Assembly: GCF_001806325.1 (NCBI RefSeq)
Contig: NZ_CP017580.1
Location: forward strand, 1,798,001 to 1,862,000
From: Curtobacterium sp. BH-2-1-1
GTDB taxonomy: Bacteria > Actinomycetota > Actinomycetes > Actinomycetales > Microbacteriaceae
Direction of reading: 5' to 3'
DNA: 64,000 bases
The position numbers were made by a program, and so were the translations under genes. Below the pieces are notes generated by a model, which saw only the letters and a program-made list of their open reading frames with translations, was not told the DNA's origin and searched no databases. Of the stretch, positions 8,447 to 17,217 are shown in pieces; within the stretch, counting starts at the first letter, position 1, and each line of letters starts with the position of its first letter.

Positions 8447-9174
8447 GAGGCGGTCCGGTCCGTGAGCGCCATCTCGACGCCCGAGTACACGGTCTCGTCC
8501 ACGACGCGGCCGTCGCGGAGGAACACGATCCGGTCCGCCCAGGCCGCGTGCCGGGCGTCGTGGGTCACGAGCAGCGCGCCCGCCCCGGAGTCGACGTGCC
8601 GGCGCAGCATGCGGAGCACGACCTCGCCGGTCTGCGAGTCGAGGGCACCGGTCGGCTCGTCGGCGAGGACCAGCCGGCGCTCGCCGACGACCCCGCGCGC
8701 GATCGCGACCCGCTGCTGCTGGCCACCGGACAGGTCGTCCGGGAAGGCGTCGGCGCGATGCCCGAGCTCGACGTTCTCGAGCGCGAGTTCGGCTGCGCGC
8801 CGGGCACGGCTCGCCTTCCAACCGTCGAGCTCGAGCGGCAGCGCCACGTTCTCGACCGCGGTCAGCGAGGGGATGAGGTTGAAGTCCTGGAACACGAACC
8901 CGACGAGACGCCGACGCAGGGCGGCGAGGTCCTTGGCCGGCCGGTCGGACACGAAGTCGCCGTCGATGACGACCTCGCCGCTGGTCGGCGGCAGGAGCGT
9001 GCCCGCGCAGGCGAGCAGCGTCGACTTGCCCGAGCCCGAGGTGCCCATCACGGCGACCATCTCGCCGCGGGCGATGCGCAGGTCGATGCCGGCGAGGGCG
9101 GTGACGGCCTTCGCGCCGGAGCCGTACTGCACGCTCACGGCGTCGAGCTCGAGGAGCGGGGCGGCGGCGTTCAC
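8443..9174 (-). CDS. ABC exporter ATPase (LolD/MacB type)
   Basis: Cytoplasmic ATP-binding subunit of 243 residues, partner of the permease at 5609-8446. Walker A is GTSGSGKST (about 43-51), the Q-loop is FVFQDFNL, the ABC signature is LSGGQQQRV, and Walker B reads LVLADEPTGALD, followed by the H-loop THD. The family couples ATP hydrolysis to FtsX-type permeases. The GTG start overlaps the PadR stop codon by the GTGA pattern, and the permease start overlaps its own stop, so all three genes form one transcript from the PadR promoter. Confidence 0.94.
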   Translation of the reverse strand: MNAAAPLLELDAVSVQYGSGAKAVTALAGIDLRIARGEMVAVMGTSGSGKSTLLACAGTLLPPTSGEVVIDGDFVSDRPAKDLAALRRRLVGFVFQDFNLIPSLTAVENVALPLELDGWKASRARRAAELALENVELGHRADAFPDDLSGGQQQRVAIARGVVGERRLVLADEPTGALDSQTGEVVLRMLRRHVDSGAGALLVTHDARHAAWADRIVFLRDGRVVDETVYSGVEMALTDRTAS

Positions 9175-9749
9175 CGGGCGCTCCGCACGGTGGCGTCGGA
9201 CGACTCGGCAGCGGCCGTCGAGTCCGGTGTCGGGGACGGTCGGTAGCGCGCGACGCTCGACTCCACGTGGTCGAGCCAGCGGACGTCGGCCTCGGCCTGG
9301 AAGAGCATCGACTCGAGCACGAGCGACCAGGCCAGGTCGTCCGCCGGGTCCGAGGAGCGCTTCAGCCGGGTCAGGTCCTGCAGGTTCCGCACGGCGGCGG
9401 CGCGCTGGACCTGCACGAGGCGCGGCACGTCGACGCCGGGCACCGTCACCGCCAGGGCGAACTTGATCGCGAGCTCGTCACGACCGCGCTTCGGCGGGAC
9501 CGGCTCGCTGAACCAGCGTGCGACCTCCTCGTGACCCGCGTCGGTCGCCGTGTAGACGACGTGTCCGTCGTCGTCGGCGTCACCGCGGGCCACGAGGCCG
9601 TCGCGTTCCAGGCGGTCGAGCGTCGTGTAGACCTGGCCGATGTTCAGCGGCCAGCTGCCCCCGGTCCGGTGCTCGAACTCCCCCCGGAGCTGGTACCCGT
9701 AGCCGGGCCCGGCCACCAGCAGTGCGAGTACGCCCATCCGTACGCTCAT
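9171..9749 (-). CDS. PadR-family transcriptional regulator
   Basis: Winged-helix repressor of 192 residues. The N-terminal PadR domain spans about residues 5-75, with LALLVAGPGYGYQL and LNIGQVYTTLDRLERDGLV forming the recognition region. The C-terminal Vir-type helical dimerisation part follows to about 165. The ATG at 9749 has GAGGGGGAAG upstream. It is first in an operon with the ABC exporter. Two 13-bp palindromes lie 33-60 nt upstream of the start, suggesting self-repression relieved by an exporter substrate, the usual logic for this family. Confidence 0.92.
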   Translation of the reverse strand: MSVRMGVLALLVAGPGYGYQLRGEFEHRTGGSWPLNIGQVYTTLDRLERDGLVARGDADDDGHVVYTATDAGHEEVARWFSEPVPPKRGRDELAIKFALAVTVPGVDVPRLVQVQRAAAVRNLQDLTRLKRSSDPADDLAWSLVLESMLFQAEADVRWLDHVESSVARYRPSPTPDSTAAAESSDATVRSAR

Positions 9750-9781
9750 GACGTCTTCCCCCTCGTTCCGTCCGCCTTGGA

Positions 9782-9809
9782 CATACCGAGTATGCACATA
9801 CCGCGTATG
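9782..9809. promoter_or_regulatory. Twin palindromic operator for PadR operon
   Basis: CATACCGAGTATG (9782-9794) and CATACCGCGTATG (9797-9809) are two copies of CATAC-N3-GTATG, spaced 15 bp centre to centre, so they face the same side of the helix less closely than a full 21-bp spacing would. They lie just upstream of the padR start. PadR repressors bind such paired dyads; that this PadR binds here is inferred from position and symmetry. Confidence 0.65.
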
Positions 9810-9832
9810 CGAGCGCAACCCCGAGACGTACT

Positions 9833-9864
9833 GGAGGCGCGGTGCCAGCTGGCACCGCGCCTCC
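9833..9864. repeat. Hairpin repeat, family A copy 2
   Basis: A perfect 32-nt palindrome (16-bp arms, GGAGGCGCGGTGCCAG and its complement). It lies 19 bp beyond the stop of the reductase gene at 9884 and upstream of the PadR operators. It probably isolates the two minus-strand transcripts as a terminator. Confidence 0.7.
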
Positions 9865-9883
9865 CGTCCGTCACCGTGTCGCG

Positions 9884-10765
9884 TCAGTGACCCAGCTTCG
9901 ACAGCTCCTCGAACTCGTCGTCGGTCAGCTCGACCGTCGCGCCCGCGAGGTTGTCCTCGAGGTGGGCGACGCTCGACGTGCCGGGGATCGGCAGCACCAC
10001 GGGCGAGCGCTTCAGCAGCCAGGCCAGGGCGAGCTGAGCCGGGGTGGCGCCCTTGCGCTCGGCAATCTCGGTCAGCGGGGAGTCGCTGCCGGTGAGACCG
10101 CCGGTCGCGAGCGGGAACCACGGGATGAAGCCGATTCCCTGCTCGGTCGACCAGTCGAGGAGTTCCTCGGCGTCGCGCTTCTGCAGGTTGTACAGGTTCT
10201 GGACGGAGACGATCGTGGCGATCTCCTGCGCAGCCTTCACCTCGTCGACCGACACCTCGGACAGGCCGATGTGGCGGATCTTGCCCTCGTCCTGCAGCTT
10301 CTTCAGCTCGCCCACCTGGTCCTCGAGCGGGACCTTCGGGTCGATGCGGTGGAGCTGGAACAGGTCGATGCGCTCGAGGCCGAGGCGGCGGAGGCTCATC
10401 TCGGCCTCCTGGCGCAGGTACTCCGGGCGGCCGACGGGCGGCCACTCGTTCGGCCCGGTGCGGGTGAGGCCGGCCTTCGTCGCGATGACGATGTCGTCGC
10501 CGTAGGGGTGCAGCGCCTCGCGGAGCAGGTCCTCGGCGACGTAGGGGCCGTAGGAGTCGGCGGTGTCGAAGAAGTCCACGCCGAGCTCGACGGCGCGCTT
10601 GAGGACGCGGATCGCCTCGTCGTGGTCCTTCGGGGGTCCCCAGACGCCGGGGCCGGTGAGCTGCATGGTGCCGTAGCCGAGGCGGTGGACCTCGAGGTCA
10701 CCACCGATGCGGAAGGTGCCGGAGGCGGCGGCCGGACGGTTCGTGGTGTCGGTGCCAGTGGTCAT
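9884..10765 (-). CDS. Aldo/keto reductase
   Basis: NADPH-dependent AKR of 293 residues, complete. The TIM-barrel active site is visible: Asp in [12 protein letters not shown] with Tyr in the same stretch, Lys in VIATKAGL, and His in LFQLHRIDP. The cofactor end reads [17 protein letters not shown]. This type is close to YajO/oxidoreductase AKRs that reduce small aldehydes; the substrate is not predictable. The ATG at 10765 has TAGACC 6 nt upstream, a weak -10, so it may be leaderless. It is divergent from the EEP protein gene. Confidence 0.93.
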   Translation of the reverse strand: MTTGTDTTNRPAAASGTFRIGGDLEVHRLGYGTMQLTGPGVWGPPKDHDEAIRVLKRAVELGVDFFDTADSYGPYVAEDLLREALHPYGDDIVIATKAGLTRTGPNEWPPVGRPEYLRQEAEMSLRRLGLERIDLFQLHRIDPKVPLEDQVGELKKLQDEGKIRHIGLSEVSVDEVKAAQEIATIVSVQNLYNLQKRDAEELLDWSTEQGIGFIPWFPLATGGLTGSDSPLTEIAERKGATPAQLALAWLLKRSPVVLPIPGTSSVAHLEDNLAGATVELTDDEFEELSKLGH

Positions 10766-10839
10766 GTCCCCGGTCTACGCCTGCTTCGTTGCAGGTCTGG
10801 TGAACCGGTGTCCCCCGGGATCTGTCAGAAGCGGTTCCT

Positions 10840-11772
10840 ATGCTCCTCGGCGTGCCCCTCCGCTCCCGCAGACGGAGTCCCGGCCGCTCGTTCGTCATCG
10901 GTGTCGTCGGGATCGCGTTGCTCGCCGGGATCGTCCTCCTCCTCGTCCCCGCCGTCCTGGGCGTCCTCGGGAGCTCGGGGTCCGTGATCGGCTCGCTGCT
11001 GCCGTGGCTCGCACTCCTGCTCGTCCCCGTCGCCGGTGCGGCACTCGGCACCCGGTCGAAGCGGCTCGCCGTGCTGTCCCTCGCCTTCGCCGCCGCCTGG
11101 GCCGTCGCGGTCCTGCCCGGCGTGCTCGCTCCCGGCATCTCGGGGTCGCCGCAGTTGACGGTCGTCACCGAGAACATCGAGGCCGCCAACCCCGACCCGG
11201 CCGCCACCGCGAGGTCGATCGCGGCGCGTGACCCGGACGTCATCGCGCTCGAGGAGCTCACCCAGACCTCGGGCACGGCGGTCGCGGGCGTCCTCGACGA
11301 GCGGTACCCGCACCACTACCGCGTCGGGTCGATCGGGGTGTGGAGCCGGACGACCCTGCGCGACGGCGAACCCCTCACGCTCGGCCTGGGCTGGGCCCGG
11401 GCGCTCCGGGTGACGGTCGACACCGGGGTCGGCGACGTCCGGCTGTACGTCGTGCACATGGACTCACTGCGGTTGGGCGGGGAGGACGGTCGGCCGCGGA
11501 TGCTGGCGTCGCTCACCGAGGCGGTCCGCGACGACGAATCGGAGCGGCTCGTCGTCGCCGGGGACTTCAACGGCGGTGCGGCCGACCCGGAGATGCTCCC
11601 GCTGACCCGGATGCTCGACGAGGGCGGCGGGTTCGGGGCGACCTGGCCGGCGCAGTTGCCCGTCGTGCGGATCGACCACGTGTTCACCCGGGGGCTCGGG
11701 ACGACGTCGACCGAGGTCCTGCCCGCGAACGGCAGCGACCACCGGGGCGTGCTCGTCGGCCTGCGCCGCTGA
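10840..11772 (+). CDS. Membrane-anchored endonuclease/exonuclease/phosphatase-family protein
   Basis: Protein of 310 residues with three hydrophobic helices (about residues 18-105) followed by an extracytoplasmic EEP (DNase I-like) domain. The family residues are present: VTENIEAAN (Asn), IALEELTQTS (Glu), VAGDFNGG (Asp/Asn) and NGSDHRGVLV (Asp-His). The fold serves nucleases, sphingomyelinases and phosphodiesterases. With its membrane anchor this one probably acts on an extracellular or lipid-linked phosphodiester, which is inference. No clear ribosome site precedes the ATG. It is convergent with the YdeI-like gene, with a long hairpin in between. Confidence 0.85.
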   Translation: MLLGVPLRSRRRSPGRSFVIGVVGIALLAGIVLLLVPAVLGVLGSSGSVIGSLLPWLALLLVPVAGAALGTRSKRLAVLSLAFAAAWAVAVLPGVLAPGISGSPQLTVVTENIEAANPDPAATARSIAARDPDVIALEELTQTSGTAVAGVLDERYPHHYRVGSIGVWSRTTLRDGEPLTLGLGWARALRVTVDTGVGDVRLYVVHMDSLRLGGEDGRPRMLASLTEAVRDDESERLVVAGDFNGGAADPEMLPLTRMLDEGGGFGATWPAQLPVVRIDHVFTRGLGTTSTEVLPANGSDHRGVLVGLRR

Positions 11773-11818
11773 CGGCGGGCGCGGGCGCCGTCGTCGGTGC
11801 GTTCGCGGTCGCCGGTGC

Positions 11819-11885
11819 GTCGAACCACGTTTCCGACGTCGAACCAGCCCGCGCGCCTGGTTCGACGTCGTCTTCGTGGTTCGAC
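11819..11885. repeat. Long inverted repeat between convergent genes
   Basis: Two 29-nt arms (11819-11847 and 11857-11885) flank a 9-nt loop. Arms match except for 5 central positions, and each arm itself holds GTCGAACCA twice. It lies between the stop codons of the EEP and YdeI-like genes, so a bidirectional terminator is likely. Confidence 0.65.
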
Positions 11886-11893
11886 AGGGGCCG

Positions 11894-12475
11894 TCAGGGC
11901 TTCCGCGGGTACGGGGTCTCGCCCCGCTCGAGCCCGCCGACGAGCTTCGCGAGCCGGTTCTCCCGCGCCGTCGCACTCGGCGCGGTCGTGATCCGGTGGA
12001 GCACCGCGTACCGGTTCGTGGCGTCGAGTTCGGCGAACAGCGCTGCGGCCGCGGGAGCGGCGTCGAGCGCTGCCTGCAGGTCGTCGGGCACGGTGGCCGT
12101 CGCGGCACCGGCGTAGGCGCGGTCCCACCGGCCATCGCCCTTCGCGCGTTCGACCTCGGCCCGGCCCCGGTCGCGCATGCGCCCCGCGGACTCGAGGGTG
12201 GCGACGAGTCCGATGTTCCGCTGCGACCAGATCGACGCCTTGCGCCGCGGGGTGAACCGCTGGCGGAAGGTCGCGGTGTCCCGCCCGCGCTTCTGGCCGT
12301 CGATCCACCCGGAGCAGAGCGCTTCGTCGAGGGCCTGGTCGTAGGTCAGCGTCGTCGGCTCCGTGGTGCCCTTCTTCGCGAGGACGAGCCACACGCCGTC
12401 GGGGTCGTCCTCGTGCGCGTCGAGCCAGGCGCGCCAGGCAGCGGCGTCGGGGAGTACCAGGTCGTCCGCGTCCAT
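11894..12475 (-). CDS. YdeI/OmpD-associated family protein
   Basis: Soluble protein of 193 residues of the YdeI family. The hallmark region is present: EALCSGWIDGQKRG near the N-terminal half and FTPRRKASIWSQRNI after it, then the C-terminal helical part with RYAVLHRITTAPSATARENRLAKLV. The family was named from bacteriocin-protection and stress phenotypes in other bacteria, but no biochemical function is established. The ATG at 12475 is chosen over an upstream start because TACGAT (12482-12487, minus) sits 6 nt before it, a leaderless arrangement. Confidence 0.85.
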   Translation of the reverse strand: MDADDLVLPDAAAWRAWLDAHEDDPDGVWLVLAKKGTTEPTTLTYDQALDEALCSGWIDGQKRGRDTATFRQRFTPRRKASIWSQRNIGLVATLESAGRMRDRGRAEVERAKGDGRWDRAYAGAATATVPDDLQAALDAAPAAAALFAELDATNRYAVLHRITTAPSATARENRLAKLVGGLERGETPYPRKP

Positions 12476-12519
12476 GCGGTCATCGTAGGGCGGCCCACCG
12501 GCGTCCGGAGGGCCACCGC

Positions 12520-14058
12520 TCACACCCAGTTCGGCTGCGCCAGCACCCCGTCCGGGTCCACCTGCTCGGCGATCCGGTGCAGCCGCGAGGTGTTCACGTC
12601 GAAGTAGTCCGCCGGGTCCGTGATAGCCGCGTCGCAGTAGTTCGCGTACGCCGCGTCACCCCACGCCGGCCGCATCGCCTTGCGGAACCCCCGGACGTAG
12701 GCGTCGAAGGGTGCCGGGTCCGATCCGTCCGCGAACACGGCGGTGTACTGCACGGTCATGAGCGCCGACCGCCACGGGAACGCGGTGTCGGTCCGTCCGA
12801 CGTCGGAGACGACACCGCCGAGGGCGTCGAGCGCGACCCCGCCCTCGAGGTTCCCCGCCACGTCGCCGGCCGCCTCGGCGTGGGCGACGAGCACGTCGAT
12901 CTGGTCCTCGGACAGTTTCACCGATCCGATCGAGGACGTCGCCGCCTCGGAGACCCGCTGTGGCTTCCCCGCCAACGCGGACATCGCGGCACCGTAGGTG
13001 AGCTGTCGCGCGGTGTGGGCGAGCGGCTTCGCTCCGGTGGCGGCGATGAAACCGTCGACGGTGGTGTCGGCGCCGGTCTTCGAACCCGTCCACACACCCG
13101 TCACAGTGACCGTCGGGGCGGTGTGTCGGCTCCCGTTCAGCAGCTTGAGGGTCGACCACAGCTCCGGGTCGGCGGTGGGCGCCCAGTCCTGCCAGGCGCG
13201 CACGACCGCCGCGGCGGCCGACCACGCGAAGGTGATCGAGAAGAGCAGGACGCCGGGCGCGGCCTGGGTCCGGTACGTCAGTGCCGTCACGACGCCGACG
13301 GTCCCACCGCCCCCGCCGCGGCAGGCCCAGAACAGGTCGGGGTCGGCGGTCGCGGAGACCTCGTGCACGGTGCCGTCCGGCGTGACGACGGTCGCACCGG
13401 TGAGCTGGTCGCACGTCAGCCCGAAGGAGCGGACGAGCACACCGACCCCGCCGCCGAGCGTCAGGCCGCCGATCCCGACCGTGGGGCAGGACCCGGCGCC
13501 GATCGCCCGTCCGGCGGCGGCGAGCGTGGCGTAGACGTCGCCGAGCTGCGCACCGGGACCGATCGTCACGGTGCCGTCGTCGTGCACGTCGATGCCGTCG
13601 AGGTCCTGCGTGCTGATCACCAGCGACCGCGGGACGTCGGTGCCGCTCGCACCGCCCGCCGACCAGCCCGTGTACGAGTGCCCGCCGGAACGGAGCGCCA
13701 CCGGTGTGTTCGTGTTCCGGGCGAAGGCCAGCCCGGCCTGGACGTCCGCGGTGCCGGCCGCGCGCAGGATGCCCTGCGGGTCGGCGTCGTCGTACCGGGG
13801 GTTCTCGACGAGCCGGGCGCTGTTCCACCCGTTCGACCCCGAGCGCAGCAGCCGTCCGGAGACCGCGGCGGCGAGGGCGTCCCACGAGTCGGGGCCGCCC
13901 GGTGTCGGTGACGCGGTCGGGGTCCCGGTGGGCTCGGGCGTCCTCGTGGCCGACGGGGACGGGGACGGCGCCGGTCGGCTGCACGCGGCTAGCACCCCGG
14001 CGATCCCGAGTCCGACTCCCCCGGCGAGCACCGCACGCCTGGTGGCGGGACGGGTCAC
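12520..14058 (-). CDS. Exported FAD-linked oxidoreductase, BBE (berberine-bridge) type
   Basis: Secreted flavoprotein of 512 residues. The N-terminus has paired arginines and a lipobox (TRRAVLAGGVGLGI then LAAC), suggesting Tat export and lipid anchoring, followed by a Pro/Ser/Thr linker. The PCMH FAD-binding fold has RSGGHSYTGW, where the His is the 8-alpha flavin link in the family. GSCPTVGIGGLTLGGG follows, with the Cys of bicovalent flavin enzymes. The C-terminal BBE segment includes YANYCDAAI and ends LAQPNWV. Such enzymes oxidise sugars, alcohols or alkaloids with O2. The GTG start overlaps the stop of the small membrane protein (GTGA), placing it third in a three-gene operon. Confidence 0.88.
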   Translation of the reverse strand: MTRPATRRAVLAGGVGLGIAGVLAACSRPAPSPSPSATRTPEPTGTPTASPTPGGPDSWDALAAAVSGRLLRSGSNGWNSARLVENPRYDDADPQGILRAAGTADVQAGLAFARNTNTPVALRSGGHSYTGWSAGGASGTDVPRSLVISTQDLDGIDVHDDGTVTIGPGAQLGDVYATLAAAGRAIGAGSCPTVGIGGLTLGGGVGVLVRSFGLTCDQLTGATVVTPDGTVHEVSATADPDLFWACRGGGGGTVGVVTALTYRTQAAPGVLLFSITFAWSAAAAVVRAWQDWAPTADPELWSTLKLLNGSRHTAPTVTVTGVWTGSKTGADTTVDGFIAATGAKPLAHTARQLTYGAAMSALAGKPQRVSEAATSSIGSVKLSEDQIDVLVAHAEAAGDVAGNLEGGVALDALGGVVSDVGRTDTAFPWRSALMTVQYTAVFADGSDPAPFDAYVRGFRKAMRPAWGDAAYANYCDAAITDPADYFDVNTSRLHRIAEQVDPDGVLAQPNWV

Positions 14059-14291
14059 GGTCCGGAGACCCCACCGCCGGCGCCGGTGACACCCGGGTGC
14101 GCGGCCTTCGACAGCCCCTCGGTCACCGAGTGCGCGGCCTCGGCGTCCGCTCGCGCCTGCGCCCCGAGCCGCGGGTCGGCCGGTCCGAGGTGCGCGAGGC
14201 GCTTCGCTCGTCGGTGGTTCTGCACCTCGAGCACGGTGATGACGGCGGCGATCAGCACCGCGACGCCGATCACGATCCACACGATGGTCAT
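14055..14291 (-). CDS. Small single-helix membrane protein
   Basis: 78 residues: one N-terminal transmembrane helix (about residues 2-25, WIVIGVAVLIAAVITVLEV) and a basic then acidic cytoplasmic tail. No family is recognised. The ATG at 14291 has AGAGGGG about 6 nt upstream and overlaps the thioesterase stop (ATGA). Its own stop overlaps the GTG of the flavoprotein. Its position between the two suggests a membrane accessory role, but nothing proves it. Confidence 0.8.
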   Translation of the reverse strand: MTIVWIVIGVAVLIAAVITVLEVQNHRRAKRLAHLGPADPRLGAQARADAEAAHSVTEGLSKAAHPGVTGAGGGVSGP

Positions 14292-14875
14292 GACGTCCCC
14301 TCTCGTCCCGGGGTCTCGGACCCCGTGCCCGCGAGCGTACCCGAGCTGCTGATCCGGGTGGCCCCGGCCCACTCGTGCACCCACTCCGGCACCGACAGGT
14401 CCCGGTCGGTCGCGCCCGCGGCCTCGAGCAGTTCCGACGGGGACACCGTCCCGCCGGTGCGCAGCAGGAACCGTGCCTGCACCACGGCCCGTGCCACCAC
14501 GGTCCCGCGGCGGACGAACGTCTGCTCCAGGTAGGCCGCGCGGTCGTCCATCCCGAGCACGCGGGTCACGAGTTCGAACCGCTGGCCGAGCGTCAACGAC
14601 CGCTTGTAGGTGATCGTCTGCGCCGACACGACCGGGTACCAGCCGCGCTCGGCGATCGCGCCCCAGAACCCCGAGCGCAGCATGAGGTCGAGCCGCCCGA
14701 GGTCGAGCATCGACAGGTACTTCCCGTTGTTCACGTGCCGCAGCGGGTCGAGGTCGGTCAGGGTCACCCGGAACGGCGTGCGGACCTCGTCCCAGAGCGT
14801 CGGTCGCCGTCCGCCGATCGCGGGGTGGAGCCGGACGCGCAACTGGAGCAGGAACAGCCGGAAGTACAGGTTCAC
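14288..14875 (-). CDS. Acyl-CoA thioesterase-like (hotdog fold)
   Basis: 195 residues with a 4-hydroxybenzoyl-CoA thioesterase-type hotdog domain: TLTDLDPLRHVNNGKYLSML carries the catalytic-position Asp and the HVNN motif, and SAQTITYKRSLTLGQRFEL continues the fold. A hydrophobic N-terminal segment (LYFRLFLLQL) may attach it to the membrane. It probably hydrolyses an acyl-CoA or acyl-carrier thioester. The GTG at 14875 opens the operon thioesterase - small membrane protein - BBE flavoprotein, with ATGA and GTGA overlaps. TGTGAT lies 6 nt before the GTG as a possible weak -10. Confidence 0.82.
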   Translation of the reverse strand: MNLYFRLFLLQLRVRLHPAIGGRRPTLWDEVRTPFRVTLTDLDPLRHVNNGKYLSMLDLGRLDLMLRSGFWGAIAERGWYPVVSAQTITYKRSLTLGQRFELVTRVLGMDDRAAYLEQTFVRRGTVVARAVVQARFLLRTGGTVSPSELLEAAGATDRDLSVPEWVHEWAGATRISSSGTLAGTGSETPGREGTS

Positions 14876-15005
14876 GCCACGATCACACCAGGGTCGGGCC
14901 ACGAACGCGCGGAACCTTGGAGGAACCGCACGAACCGGCATTCCCGGCTGACGGGTCCGGTCAGTGCCTCCCTCCAACCGAGGGACCCGGAGTAGACCTG
15001 CACCC

Positions 15006-15992
<987 letters not shown>

Positions 15993-16005
15993 ACGCGACC
16001 GGATG

Positions 16006-16051
16006 ACGGCCTGGAGGCGCGGTGCCAGCTGGCACCGCGCCTCCAGGCCGT
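16006..16051. repeat. Perfect 46-nt palindrome, family A copy 3
   Basis: Both 23-nt arms match without error; the arm starts ACGGCCTGGAGGCGCG. It lies 14 bp after the reductase stop, between convergent genes. Relative to the GGGAGG/CCTCCC copies the arm has CTGGAGG paired with CCTCCAG, a compensatory change. Terminator role inferred. Confidence 0.75.
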
Positions 16052-16103
16052 CTCGGCGTGCGTCCCGGGCGTCGGTCCGGTGACGGACGCGTCCCACGCC
16101 CGT

Positions 16104-16187
16104 CATCCCGGCCCGGCGAGCGGGCGGAACATGCGCCGTTCGCCATCGGAGCCGTGCGTATTTCGCCCGCTCGCGGGCTGCGGGATG
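16104..16187. repeat. Imperfect long inverted repeat
   Basis: Arms 16104-16126 and 16164-16187 read CATCCCG...GAGCGGGCG and its near complement, with a 37-nt loop. It sits between convergent genes next to family A copy 3 but has an unrelated sequence. It may be the terminator for the minus-strand ureide gene. Confidence 0.55.
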
Positions 16188-16213
16188 GGAAACATGCCCC
16201 GCGCGGCATGGGA

Positions 16214-17011
16214 TCAGCTGCCTCGGTAGGTGCTGTAGGCGAACGGGCTGAGCAGGAGCGGCACGTGGAGGTGCTCGGTCCCGCCGACGGTGAAGGCCAC
16301 GACGACGAACGGGTGGAACGTCGGTCCGCCGGCGGCGCGGTGGTACGCGCCCGTGTCGAAGCGCAGCTGGAGGTCGCCTCGCGGCAGGACGTCCGGCCCG
16401 AGGGCAGCGCGTCCGTCGGTGTCGGTCGTGCCGGTCGCGAGGACGTCGCCGTCGACGGTGCTCAGCACGAGGCCCATCCCCGCGGCGGGTGTGCCCCGGG
16501 TCGCGTCGAGGACGTGCGTGGTCAGCTGGGCGACGGCGAAGGTCGCGCGGATGCGGTGCAGTGCGATGTCCGCGAGGGCACCGGCGGCCTCGGCGACCTC
16601 CACGTCGGGATCGTTGCCGAGCCGCCGTCGGAGTTCGGCGAGGAGCTCCTCGGGCGTCCGGCCGGCGGCGCGCACGAGGAACACCCGGCCGAACCGCCGC
16701 TCGTACTCGACGTTCCCCGCGGCGATCGCCCGGGCGACGTCGCCGTCCGCGGTGCGCATGGCCGACTGCTCCCGGGTCGACGAGGCATCGCCGCCCCGCT
16801 CACCGATCCGCGGGTGCTGCGCGAGGGCGGCGTCGAGCTCGGCGGCGCCCCACCCCCGGGCCTCGGCGGCGGCACGCGCCAGGAGCGCGGCGACGGAGCC
16901 GTACGGTCGTCCGGCGGCGAGTGCGTCGGCCCAGGCCGGGACGGCCGCCCACCCGGTGGCCGTGGCGACCGCGTCGGCGACGGTCGCGTCGTCGAGATCG
17001 CCGATGTCCAT
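16214..17011 (-). CDS. Fused OHCU decarboxylase / 5-hydroxyisourate hydrolase
   Basis: Bifunctional enzyme of the urate-to-allantoin route, 265 residues. Residues about 1-155 are the OHCU decarboxylase (UraD) domain, with the HPRIGER active-site motif and EYERRFGRVFLV. Residues about 160-265 are the transthyretin-like 5-hydroxyisourate hydrolase (UraH) domain, which starts LTTHVLDATRGTPAAG and ends with the hallmark YRGS. The two domains catalyse consecutive steps after urate oxidase, in the order opposite to their place in the chain. No urate oxidase or allantoinase is in the window. The ATG at 17011 has TAGCGT 6 nt upstream (leaderless). Confidence 0.92.
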   Translation of the reverse strand: MDIGDLDDATVADAVATATGWAAVPAWADALAAGRPYGSVAALLARAAAEARGWGAAELDAALAQHPRIGERGGDASSTREQSAMRTADGDVARAIAAGNVEYERRFGRVFLVRAAGRTPEELLAELRRRLGNDPDVEVAEAAGALADIALHRIRATFAVAQLTTHVLDATRGTPAAGMGLVLSTVDGDVLATGTTDTDGRAALGPDVLPRGDLQLRFDTGAYHRAAGGPTFHPFVVVAFTVGGTEHLHVPLLLSPFAYSTYRGS

Positions 17012-17106
17012 GCCGCCACGCTACGGAACGCCCGTTTCACGGGAGTTACGCCGTGGTTACCCGCGCGAGGTGGCCGACGGTCCCGGAACGGTCGCCGCTG
17101 TGGGAC

Positions 17107-17140
17107 GGGAGGCGCGGGTCGGGCCCGCACCGCGCCTCCC
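17107..17140. repeat. Hairpin repeat, family A copy 4
   Basis: GGGAGGCGCGG paired with CCGCGCCTCCC around a GC-rich loop containing GGGCCC. It lies 78 bp downstream of the FBP-domain gene stop on the minus strand and likely ends that transcript. Confidence 0.65.
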
Positions 17141-17217
17141 GAACCGCAGGTGCGCACCTCGACGACGTCTGCGCGCGCTGCACGCTGCGCACTCGTCGTC
17201 CGCGTGCGTGGTCGCGA

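Noticed and set aside
5546..9466. An uninterrupted plus-strand frame of about 1300 codons antisense to the SGNH, permease and ATPase genes
   Set aside because: Composition is Arg/Gly/His-rich with no recognisable domain; the opposite strand encodes clear FtsX and ABC motifs. High GC removes stops from shadow frames.
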